This document shows, one piece after another, positions 11,801-23,164 of a stretch of 64,000 nt of DNA. The first letter of the stretch is position 1; each line of letters starts with the position of its first letter. The translations under genes and the position numbers were made by a program. This DNA is from Onchocerca volvulus (taxonomy: Eukaryota > Nematoda > Chromadorea > Rhabditida > Onchocercidae): the NCBI GenBank assembly GCA_000499405.2, contig HG738139.1:13008898-13072897 (forward strand). Reading direction: 5' to 3'. The notes beneath the pieces were generated by a model. That model searched no databases and had not been told where the DNA came from. It saw nothing but the letters and a program-made list of their open reading frames with translations.

Positions 11801-14800
11801 TAATTATTTCTGGTTGAAATGATTTATTATCTATACTTCTATCCGGAATTTAAATTAGTAGTTTAAGATTAAAGTTATCAGTTTAGACGAAATGATAAAT
11901 AATCCTGATTAGCTGTACGATCACGCAAATGAAAATTTCAATTATTTGTTGAATCCGGTCATATTCTGAAAAACTTTGCAAATCTAGATTAATGATTTGT
12001 TTTTTTGTACTAAAAGCGGTACAAAAAAAAAAAATCATTTTAAGCAATTGTGAGTTAATTTAATTAATTTGGAGACTTTAATTATCTACTAAAAAATAGC
12101 ACAGATGTAGTTACTAGAAAAGAAGATTTGAAGCAATCGCTTATTATTGTTCTCATTAGCTGTATCGAGTATCTGCAATTTAGGAAATAAATGCATAAAA
12201 TAAATAATTAGTAAGGCATGGTTATAGTCTAGCTTTTAGGTCATTTGCATATATCGTACGGGTCAGTTGTAATTACAAATTCAATTAATTTCAATTATTC
12301 CATTTAGTTCCATATATAAATCTAAGTAGCTATGGAAATCATAATATCATAATGCAAGTATTTAAGTAAAGGAAACAATGACTTTTTCTGATTGATTCAA
12401 TTTTCGATATTTGTTACTTCACTCTATTCATTATTCAAATCAATTGTCTAATTATTAGAATTTAATAAATTGAAATTTTAGAGATTTAATTTCAATTTTG
12501 AACAAATATTGGCTACCAATTGCATGGGACAGTTACTAAATTGAAAATAACATTTTTTTTTTTTCAATTAAATGCAATGTGAAATTCGTTAGCAATTGTC
12601 ATATATAGCGACAAATGGGACATTCAATGAAATTTCAGAAATAATGGAAAATAGAGGAATCCAAATTAATAAGCTAACAGAATCTGTCGTATCTATCAAG
12701 CAGCCATATAAATGATGTCACTAGATTGATAAGATTGATAGATTGATAAGGACTGCGATATCCACATGATAAGGATTGCGATATTCATATGATCGAGACA
12801 TTCAAGAACTCTTTTGTGTAAATAGATGTCTTCGAAGCAAAAGAAGTAAATCGATGCCTTTTAAGTAAACATAGTTAATTGCACGGTAAACAATGTAGTC
12901 ATCAATGAAATATAATAAGCTATTTCAAGCAAAATTGTAATCACTTCGAAGCTTATAGGAAAAAGATTTATGTAGTAGGACACTTGATGATGCATCTAAC
13001 ATTCTAAAATATATTTAATTAAAAAAAAAAAATTTAGCTTTTTGAAAAGCTGTTGATTAGTGTGCCGTATTTTCGAGACTGTGTCTATTGTTCACATGGC
13101 AAGTTGTGACATCATGTTTTTCTTTAGAAACTTTTCAATTTTATAAGTAGTTTTAGCTTTTAAACATGCTGTTTTCATCATCATTGAGGATAAATAGGGT
13201 AAAATAACGTGATGAGAAAAGGAGCTAAAAAAGCCGAAATTATTCATGGAATTATGAAGTTTTCAAATAGAAACACAAATGTCATATCATGTCACCTGAA
13301 CATACAGATTCGAACGTGCAACATACTATTTAGTAGTTTCTAAGAAAATTAAATATATTTTAAACGAAGAAAGCGAAAAACCAGAAGAAGAGGAATTACA
13401 AAGTTTCTGGAAAGAAATATAATATGACAGCATGGCTACTTATTCAAATTTTAATTCTTAATTTCGCTTTAAAAGATCTGAATTTCAAAAATAAAAGTTT
13501 ATAAATTTGCTTGAGTTTTTATAATTTCCGATCAAAAAACAATTCTTCATCTTAAAACAAAGTGATAGTTTCTTTTATGAATAAATATAAGTAGTCCCAA
13601 AAAAGATTGAAATTGGTTAGCAAATTCGGAATTATCGATTAGATATCGCCGCATTTACTGGTCATTAGATGTTGATATCCTCCATTTTGAATGGTCATTA
13701 GATGACCATACAAATGAATTCTTCCAATTTTGGTCAAAGCAATTTGTTTTATGTTGTGGAAGCATTCAATCTTCATGTTATATGTAATTTGATGAATTCA
13801 ATTTTTTTCTTTTTTTTTTTGCTTTTGATTTTACTATACCACCAAAATCACATTAGGTTTCACTTTTTTTTAGTAAAATTTAATTTAAAAATTTTATTAC
13901 TCTTCCAGAGATCTGATTCGAGAAAATCTTAGCAACTATTGGAATAAAGACAAAAAATTCGTTGCTTTTCATGTGATTGCCCTAGAATTTCCAAAAAATG
14001 TAAATTTTTTCATAAATTTTTCATAAATATTTCATTTTTTCATTGATTTTCTACATAGATATTTGCGTTACAACAGGGAGAGCATTGTAAAAAAAGATCC
14101 AAAAATTTAACGAGAAATTCTCTGAAGTTTATCTTTCAGTATTTCTCGAAAAGATAGTAAGGAATAAGTTGCTGATGAAATTTGAGTAAATTCTCCACAA
14201 CAAAATATTTAAACAAATGAAGTATTGAAAGTACTTCAACTTGAAATACGCCATATTCTAAGTGTTATTTGCTTATTCAGATCGAGAAGTTTGATAGCGA
14301 AAATAAGTGGCAAATTGCAATGATAAATTTTATGATGAAATCCTTCAAAATATCAAGGAAATTTGAAACCTAAAAATAGAAAGATTTCGGATTAATTTTC
14401 AGCTATTAATTGATGAAGCAAAATATTTCATTTCTTCTGGTTTATGGTTCTTTTTTTTTTTTTTTTTTTTTTTTGCAATAAAAAGAATTTCAACGAAATT
14501 TTGTGTGTTCAATCCCTTCCAATTTAACGATCTCATATGTGTTGGTAGCTCATTAGGATTTATTGGTCAGTTGGCTAACATAAAACCAACTAATAATGCA
14601 AATTTCGAATATTTCGAAAGTGTTGACCAGTGCCGGAAAAGATGATTGATTGATGAGCGAACAAATCCCCAAGCTCTTTTAGCACAAAATCCCGTAATGA
14701 ATTTTGCAATATTATTGTGCTTTTTAATTTCAAACATATTTTTCAACAATGGAATTTACAAACAGACTAGTGACTTGATTGACTATGGAATCAAAAAGTT

Positions 14801-15055
14801 TGATGAATGTTAGAATAAAATGAAAAAGAAAATCTTTTAAGAGAAAGAAATTTCTGCTCCAAAAATTATCGAATAAGCTAATATTGTGTTTTAGTTCAAA
14901 TATCTGGATTAGAAAGGGTTTTTTTAAATTAAGTAAATCTTCTCGTATAGGAAGAACATGATCGAAAAGTCATTAATTAAATTAATCACCTTAACTTGTC
15001 TACTAATTGAAACTATTAATTAAATCATTAATTTTTCAAGAAAGAGAAAACAAAC
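8846..15055. other. Intergenic DNA, no gene resolved
   Basis: Mostly AT-rich. Two places are less AT-biased and protein-like on the minus strand: 9348-9542, where one frame reads GSNPLFCYETWASCKES after a TTTACAG acceptor, and 14567-14749, where one frame ends FRHWSTLSKYSKFALL. Neither joins to a neighbouring exon in frame and neither was recognised. A short imperfect tandem repeat of ATTGATAAG type lies near 12720-12790. Confidence 0.45.
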
Positions 15056-15197
15056 CATTTTTCGCCAGCTTCTAAATCTTCGTCGCTATCAATTTCACTT
15101 TCATCATCATCATCATCCATATCATTTGTATCATCACTACAGCTACTATCATAGTTTGAATTCTTATTAATCGAATCTCGAAGTACCATTCCTTATT
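15056..15197 (-). CDS. Candidate trans-spliced first exon of an acidic protein
   Basis: Read on the minus strand, TTTTCTACAG is followed 8 nt later by ATG at 15189. The frame runs 44 codons plus 2 nt (MVLRDSINKNSNYDSS..., then a run of Asp/Glu such as DMDDDDDESEIDSDEDLE) to a GTTTGT donor after 15056. An acceptor just before the start and a consensus donor at the end are what a spliced-leader first exon looks like in a nematode. The continuing exon should lie at lower coordinates, but I could not find one in phase. The protein is not recognised. It may be a real gene with long introns or a relic. Confidence 0.35.
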
Positions 15198-15307
15198 CTG
15201 TAGAAAAAAAAATTTTTTTTTCCTGGAAAAATATAAATTAAAATGACATTTAATGTCCCGAGATTATTCATTAAAAGTTATAATATCTTTCAATAAATTC
15301 ATGTAAA

Positions 15308-15342
15308 TTCGCATAGACTGAAATCATTTCAGTCTACGCGAA
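15308..15342. repeat. 17-bp hairpin with one mismatch
   Basis: TTCGCATAGACTGAAAT and ATTTCAGTCTACGCGAA pair with one mismatch (A/C) around a single base. It lies about 110 bp upstream of the candidate first exon at 15189-15056 (minus). Confidence 0.85.
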
Positions 15343-17358
15343 ATTTAATATTTAAAGATTTTAAGATTATAACATTTAATATTTCCAGATAAATATTAAA
15401 CATAAAAACAAATATTTAAAACAATGAATTTGAATGATAATTACGGCCGGAAAATATAAGGAATGTTAAGAAAGAAAATGAATGAATTAGTTTGTAAGTA
15501 AAAGGAACCATTTCAGAAATAATTATGAGCATTCCTAAATATAGCACTTATCGTTTAAGATGCATCGCAAAATCGTTTCGATATCTGAGATGAATTCCGA
15601 TGAAAAGGTCAAAGGTCCAGGATGACAAGTTAGAGAGATAAGTAAATAAATAAATAAAGTCAGTTTGCAGTGCGTGAAACTTATTAGAGTAAACATTAAT
15701 TCGTAGTAATAGTAGCAGTAAGAAATATTTAGTAATGCAAGTAAATCTTGTAATTCTGAATTCCATTTCAACATTTTTATTTTCTTCAAAAGACAAAAAA
15801 CATTTGTTATAAAAATTGTCGATTTCTGGTTTATCATTCATTTCGTTCAAATATCATAAATAAAAATTCAGCAACAAGAAATGATTTTCTCGTATTATTC
15901 AACATTAATCCATAATAATTTAGAAATGTGTATGGTACTTAAAATTATCGTTTATTCTAAAGAATTAATCTCATTTTAACGCTTACTCAGAAATGAATAA
16001 CTTTTCAAATTTTAATTCAAATTTCATTACTGCATTCTACATTGCCTGTTCAACGAATCCCATTATCTTAACTGATTAGTATCTTAGTCGAAATACGAAA
16101 TAGCTTTATCTCCATTTGAATGTTATTTAAGTTTTTGAATTAAAATATTCAAATAAGAAAAATGTGAAAAAAATTTCGATTTGCTATTTTTTTCACGAAG
16201 AGATGAATGGAGATAAATAAAAATATGTTTTTTTCTTTTTCTTTTTTTTTTTTTTTTTTTTTTGTTAAAACTTGTGAGGAAGTTTGGACGAGATGAATTT
16301 GAATTCTTTCTCAGAAGGAACTCATAAATACATCGAAATCGTTATGACATATGAGTATCTGTTTGTTGTGCTACTTGCAATCACTACATGTAATTAATCT
16401 TTTCTTCCTAAATATTAATTATCATATTATATTTTTTTTTTCATATTATTATAAGAATATAATAAAATCATATCAGATTTATTAGATGTATTAGTTTGTT
16501 TTGCGTTAATGATAACGTAAACTTGTGAAAATTATCCTTTAAGTTATTTCCTATTCCTGAGGAACTAAAAAATTATTATAGAGAGAGTGATAAGAACAAA
16601 AATCATTTCTGGGCTCGTACTGATAGTTTTATAAATAGAAATACGTACTGATAATTTAATCAGTAGCAACAATATAAACTGTATTATAATTATTCACAAT
16701 ATAAATTATATAAAGATGTGAAGAACCAACATTGTAATAAGACAGTATTGATATCTAAAAATACAAATCACTGATATCTTATCATTGATATCTGTGTGAA
16801 TAATAATGAATGTGAAAGTGTTCGTAAAATTTCAAGCATTCCAATAAGACAATTGTCAATGTTTGAAAGTAGAAATCACTGATATCTAATCACCAATATC
16901 TATGTGAATACTAATTAAATTAAAATTAGCTTCATGAATCATTTTCAGATCATAGTTGTGATTAGCGATGGCAAGATGATAAGCTACGCTAAAAGACGAT
17001 TTTTATTTATCGATTGATAATCAGGAAGTATTTTTTTTGTTTATCTGCTTATTTTATCAATCAATCGGACAGTCACAGTGAAATAAAGTAATTAAAGTAA
17101 GTGTAATAAAACGGGAAAAAAAAAATCTTTCCATTAATGAGTTATTAAAATCTACTTTCATAAAATCTTTCTTGTTTAAAATCATTAAAAATCTACTTTC
17201 CTGCTTATTTTATGAAGCACAAATTTATTTTTAGCATGTATTTTAAATCTATGCTCAAAGCCTCGAATATTAAGAAAATCGTTTAAATCATTAAAAAAGC
17301 ATACCATTAATCGATTTAATAAGAATTTAAAATGACTAATAAATATATAAGTTATTTC

Positions 17359-17535
17359 AGGAATTAAAAATTCTATTACGATACAATTACTAATCTAAAT
17401 CGACTAAAACATGATAAAAAAAGGAATTAAAAAAGGAATATAATAATAAAAAGGAACGGAATTATCAATCTTTTTTGTCATGTTTTAGCTGATTTGGGAT
17501 TAATTATTGTGTCATAAATGAAATTTTTAATTCCT
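17359..17535. repeat. Foldback (MITE-like) inverted repeat
   Basis: Arms of about 63-65 nt at 17359-17421 and 17471-17535 are imperfect reverse complements, roughly three quarters identical by eye. They share AGGAATTAAAAATT at the outer end and CTAAAACATGA plus an A-run at the inner end, around a spacer of about 50 bp. The layout fits a decayed miniature inverted-repeat element; no target duplication was identified. Confidence 0.65.
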
Positions 17536-19357
17536 AAGTGAAGAAAAAGATTAATGAACAGTTCTGTGATTTAAATAAAAAATTCAAATGAGAAATTGCT
17601 CTTTTGAATTCAAATTCATTGTTCAAAATCAAAAGTAGTGCAAATTACAATTTAATTATAATGAAACGTGAACAAACAGAATTACGTAAATACGTCCAAA
17701 TTATGTAAAAATACGTCTAAATTACGTAAAAATACGTCTAAATTATTTCTATTTTACATATTTTATTGCTTCGAAGATCATATTAATATCTTCCTATCAA
17801 TTTTTACTTAATTTTAACAAAAATACTCTTAAGAACTGAAAGTAACAATTCTGAAAAATTCTGAAAAAACAAATTTTCTACACAACACTGTATCACAAAA
17901 TCGTTAAGCTAATAAAACTAGGAAAGTCAAAATAAGATGAAAAATAATGCAGGCAAACGATGAAAGAGTAAATATTGGTTTTCCTCTTCTTTTTTTTTTT
18001 TTTTCAAGTTGAAATTAAAGATAGGAAAAAGCGAAGTGAACAAATATGATTCATTCGATGAAGGTAAAACAGCAAACAAGTAAATAAATTAGTAATTACA
18101 TAGAATTAAAAATTAGCAAATTTCTGACCATTTTTTCAAAAAAAATGAAAATTGAAATCACTCAAAAAAACAAAAACAAATAGTTAATGATTGAATCAAC
18201 AATTAAGACAAAGATGATAGGAAGTATCCTAAAAGTCAGATGAGAAATCCAGAAAGGCTCTGTTCCGATCATCATCGTCAATCCGGTGGGAATAACAGAT
18301 GGTGTATGTGTTGTCATGTCATAGTGATGTAACAGAAATGATCCATCATCTTTTCATCTGGCTACTTATTTCTGTCATTTAACAAAGTGACAGCTTAATA
18401 AGAGCAAAGATTATAAAAACTCATAAAATTAAAATATTTCATCAAAATTTATTTCAATATTTTGGAGATTTACTTTGTATTATAGTATTAAAATTTTTTG
18501 AAAAGTAAATTTTCGTAATAAAATATTATTGTTGATGACGAATTCTGTCAATGAATTAGACGTTGCAACGATAATTACGACATAACATTTTGTCCCTTCT
18601 TCTTCTTCTTCTTTCCCTTTCGTCATTTTGTGAATATTTCAAATTTTAGATTTAAATTATAATTCAAACTTTAAAAGAATCATTTTTAAGCAAAAAGAAA
18701 TTTGAAGAATAAATTTCCACCTTTGACGACTAATTCTATGCGAAAACATGTCGGTATAATTGTACAAGGAAAACTGTTGCGATTGCGATCGCATGGAAAT
18801 TTATTTCCTCCTTCAATTGATTTAATAATTTCCAATTCGAAAGTCATAATTATGAATTATGATTGAAATAAAAGTGTGAAATGTTTTGGAAATTTCATTC
18901 AGGAAAGAAATTTCGAAATTTTAATCAAAATTAAATTTTTATAGCACCTATTTATTGTTTTTGAAAATAATATGATAGAATATGATGGAAATAATTATAC
19001 ATAAGCTGTATTGGAAAGGTTTACGAACAACAGTTTACACATGATTTATTATATCGATATTTATATTTGAAACAAAATTTTTCGTCAAAGTGATATTTTA
19101 ATGATTATAATACTTAGATTCAATCTAATAAATATCTTCTAGCAAGTGTAAAATTAATTTTTTTTTTCAATCAATTTGATTTTATCAAAATTTCATCTCA
19201 AAATTATATTCGTCTAGATCATTTGTGTAATATAAGATGTATAAGAGAGCATGATTTGGACATTATCTTATCTCTTATGTGATAAGAAGCATAAAATTTC
19301 TTGCTATAAATAATTCCTAAGATATCTTTGGAAGATCTCAAGTTTTCTTTTTTTTTT

Positions 19358-20118
19358 NNNNNNNNNNNNNNNNNNNNNNNNNNNNNNNNNNNNNNNNNNN
19401 NNNNNNNNNNNNNNNNNNNNNNNNNNNNNNNNNNNNNNNNNNNNNNNNNNNNNNNNNNNNNNNNNNNNNNNNNNNNNNNNNNNNNNNNNNNNNNNNNNNN
19501 NNNNNNNNNNNNNNNNNNNNNNNNNNNNNNNNNNNNNNNNNNNNNNNNNNNNNNNNNNNNNNNNNNNNNNNNNNNNNNNNNNNNNNNNNNNNNNNNNNNN
19601 NNNNNNNNNNNNNNNNNNNNNNNNNNNNNNNNNNNNNNNNNNNNNNNNNNNNNNNNNNNNNNNNNNNNNNNNNNNNNNNNNNNNNNNNNNNNNNNNNNNN
19701 NNNNNNNNNNNNNNNNNNNNNNNNNNNNNNNNNNNNNNNNNNNNNNNNNNNNNNNNNNNNNNNNNNNNNNNNNNNNNNNNNNNNNNNNNNNNNNNNNNNN
19801 NNNNNNNNNNNNNNNNNNNNNNNNNNNNNNNNNNNNNNNNNNNNNNNNNNNNNNNNNNNNNNNNNNNNNNNNNNNNNNNNNNNNNNNNNNNNNNNNNNNN
19901 NNNNNNNNNNNNNNNNNNNNNNNNNNNNNNNNNNNNNNNNNNNNNNNNNNNNNNNNNNNNNNNNNNNNNNNNNNNNNNNNNNNNNNNNNNNNNNNNNNNN
20001 NNNNNNNNNNNNNNNNNNNNNNNNNNNNNNNNNNNNNNNNNNNNNNNNNNNNNNNNNNNNNNNNNNNNNNNNNNNNNNNNNNNNNNNNNNNNNNNNNNNN
20101 NNNNNNNNNNNNNNNNNN
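19358..20118. other. Assembly gap (761 N)
   Basis: Run of N. The sequence right after it is the first base of segment A1, whose second copy begins at about 45734. The gap therefore sits on a duplication boundary, where assemblers usually fail. ORFs spanning it are artefacts. Confidence 0.99.
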
Positions 20119-21470
20119 ATTTGTAATGTCTGTCTGTTTTTACAGTTATCCATTCGATTTTTTATAGAAATGAAAATATCGATAGGACGATTGCTAATTT
20201 ACATAATGTATACATACATATACATTCAACAGGAAAAATAAATTCTTTTAGGCTGTGCAAATATGAGATGATCTTAGCAAATACCCACTTATTTGTTCGA
20301 ATAGTTTCGGATTTTTTGATAGATTTGTGATTTTCAAATTTAAATTTGTTTCATTATGAAATATCATTTCTATTAAACTTTTCTATTAAAATTAATTTAA
20401 ACATAATAATAAGTTGTAAACAATGGAATTTTCATCAAAGCATCGACTGATTATTACGATTTGTCGATTGAGATATTTCCTTTCTTTGCTTATTTGTTTG
20501 TATTCGTCTCTTTATTGTTTGCTATTAGATTTTCCTCAATCCATTTATCACATTTCCTGATTTATGCAGTCATACAAGATAAGTACAACACATTGCTACA
20601 AAAAGTTTCATCATATTATTTATCGGTTCTGTTCCTGTCAATACTATTTATTAGAATGAGTTTTGAATGAATGCTGAAATAGAAGTAATCATTCCAAATA
20701 TAAATAAGAAATTTTGATGAATTAGCCATCCGTCGAGTACTGAATTTCATCAACGTCAATTGTTTACATCATGTCATCGAAGGTCAATTGTCAATTAGGA
20801 TAAAGTCAATCGTCGTTCTTGCTTTTCTTCGCAACAAAAATATATTTCTTAGAGCTAGTTGTTTACTCCTAATTTTTATCATTCAATAACACAATTGTAA
20901 TTAAGAAGAATATAGCGAGAAAATTAAATAAACTTCGGGACAAACTTATGATTAATTATATCAGAGACTAATTAACTAACAGCATACAATAAAATCCTTG
21001 ATTCTTACTGTATTTCACAAATTGCACTTCGAAAAACAACAAATGAGATAATGTCAAAAAAATATGAAAATATCAAAAACATTCAAAAAAAAAAAACACT
21101 GAGACACAGAAACATATTGAAGTCAAAAATCCACTGATAAACTGCTTGAACAATATCTGCAGCAGAAACAGTCCTATGCTATGTCTCTTTACTTTAATCA
21201 AGGTTGACAAAAATCCAAAGTTTTTTTTTCTTCCGCAATTCCATTCAGAAACCTTCAAATTTTCTGCAATAGATGATCGATTACAAAGATGTAGAGTAAA
21301 GAAACAAAATCAAGTGTCTGAGAAAGACTTCTGCACGAAAGAACGGAAATAAAATGTATTGTTGTGGAATGCGACTAAATAGAATAGGAATGATAGCATT
21401 CAAATAAGTGAAGTTATATCGAAACAAAGACAATCATTGTACTAATTGAAGTGATTCAAGTTATTCTACG
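20119..21470 (+). repeat. Duplicated segment A, copy 1
   Basis: About 1.35 kb nearly identical to 45734-47081 in the same orientation, from ATTTGTAATGTCTGTCTG to GTTATTCTACG. Differences are scattered substitutions and indels of a few bases. Open frames such as 20461-20670 change length between the copies and show no coding signature, so the segment is taken as non-coding. The left end coincides with the assembly gap, so the true duplication may extend further left. Confidence 0.95.
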
Positions 21471-23164
21471 CCTTTTCGCTTTCACAGGAAATACAATACA
21501 AAGAACTATTAGCAGATTTTGTTAATTACTTTATAACAAGTATATCATCGGTAATTTTCAAACTTCTTTGCAGATTTGAAATAAATATTCAGAAGCATTT
21601 CTCGACTAGGTTTTCTGTTGAAGCAACACAAACAAAACTTGAGATTCGTAAAATCTAGGTTAAGGATACACTGTTGAACGGGTCACTATCTCCTAAGAAT
21701 TTGGTAAATATTGATGCGAGATATTATTTTGCATTTATTGGTGCTATATCAAAAATCAAGAAAGGAAACAAATGCTAGAAGCTACCTCATTGTTACAATT
21801 GTTAATTTTTTTTTTTTGTTAGGAGACAAAGGAATTTTTTTTTTTCAACTCTTTATTACATACTGCTTTCATTTGCCCGAAATTAATCGTTCAATTTACT
21901 GCAGTCCAAGAAAATCATTTAATACGAAATTGTTTTTGCACAAAATTTCAATAAATCAGAATGTAAAAAGAAATATGGGAGCGTGATTGTTTCATGAGTT
22001 TTTTATATTTGGTAATCATTATTTTATCACAGTTTTAATCATCTTATTCGTTATTGTTTTTTATGATTTTCATTTAGCACATCACAGTACGATCTATTTA
22101 CTTTTCGTCGATATGTTTTATTTTTATTTGGCAATGAATAAACCGAATCTGGACTCAATGCATTTATCGCCTCATTATGACTTATTTCTGGTATAGCTGA
22201 AATTGATTTTCTGTTTAATTTATCCATTCCTTATTCTATATAGCATCAGTAATTGGAGGCCTTTTCACCTTTTGTTTTTAGCAGCTTATTTAAATTGTTT
22301 TGTTGCATTATGCTTCACTTGTACTGTTGGCTACCTTTTATTCACAAAGCCAAGGAAATCGATATCTCTTTAAAGTACAAAAATTTTTATACTCTATAGG
22401 TAATGGTATTTATAGAAGTTCTTATTTTTTTTGTGGTTACGCTGTTTGTCAGCGTTTTCTGATCTTTTCGTAGAAATTCGTAGGAACGCTTTTACAAATT
22501 ATTAATTTGAAATTTAGCTTTTCCTTTACAATCCAAACTTAATTAAAAGTCTTTTATGGCTACATCGAATATCACATATCCTTGAAATTGAAAACCGAAA
22601 CAAAAAAAAGAAACTTTATTTGAGGTACTATTGAGAGAACTTTTTCTATGAGGTAAGCTCTGTATTTAGATTCTAAGAAAAACTAGAAGCAACCCGTCAG
22701 ATGCAATATTCCTCATTTTTGAGACACAAATGAATCAATTATCGCTAGAATTTTATGTATTTTGAAGACCATGGAAAACTGATGCAATTTATCATTTATT
22801 TAGATTCAATCTTGGACTATGTTTTTGATGCTGTTTTCATGAGTTATCATATCACACATGCAAAAACATCTAACAAGTTTATTTTACATAAGCGTTAGTT
22901 GCATTAGTTTTTAAAGAAATAGAAAGTTTTTAAAGAACCTATTTCTCTCTTCCATCTGCCACGTTTCCCTTTTCGCACCTCATTTCTCTTTTCCGTTTTC
23001 CTCTATTTTTGTATCCAGCCTTTGATACATTATCCTGCCAAAATTTAGAAAGAAAAAAAGGGGATTTTCTCACTCAAAACTGTTATCATTCATAAATGTA
23101 ATGCAAAAAACAAAGGAAAATTATGCAAAAAAAAAAAAAAAAAAAAAATTTTTATGGCAGAGAA

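Larger units (their letters stand above)
15198..19357. other. AT-rich intergenic DNA up to the assembly gap
   Basis: No supported gene. Contents: a hairpin at 15308-15342, a 22-bp tandem array near 17688-17745 (three to four copies of AATTACGTAAAAATACGTCT), repeated ACTGATATCTAATC phrases near 16740-16910, and a foldback at 17359-17535. A 50-codon minus ORF from 18317 (MTTHTPSVIPTG...) lies in a small GC-richer patch but shows no splice context. Confidence 0.5.

Noticed and set aside
14567..14749. 60-codon minus-strand ORF with protein-like composition
   Set aside because: No acceptor in frame and no junction with the exon at 15189-15056; not recognised.
19328..20167. Long ORFs on both strands
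   Set aside because: They run through 761 N of an assembly gap and consist of unknown residues.
20461..22196. ORFs rich in Phe/Leu/Ile in segments A and B (also 36368-36852 and 46313-46964)
   Set aside because: Conserved only because the segments are recent duplicates. Lengths change between copies, and there are no splice or start signals.
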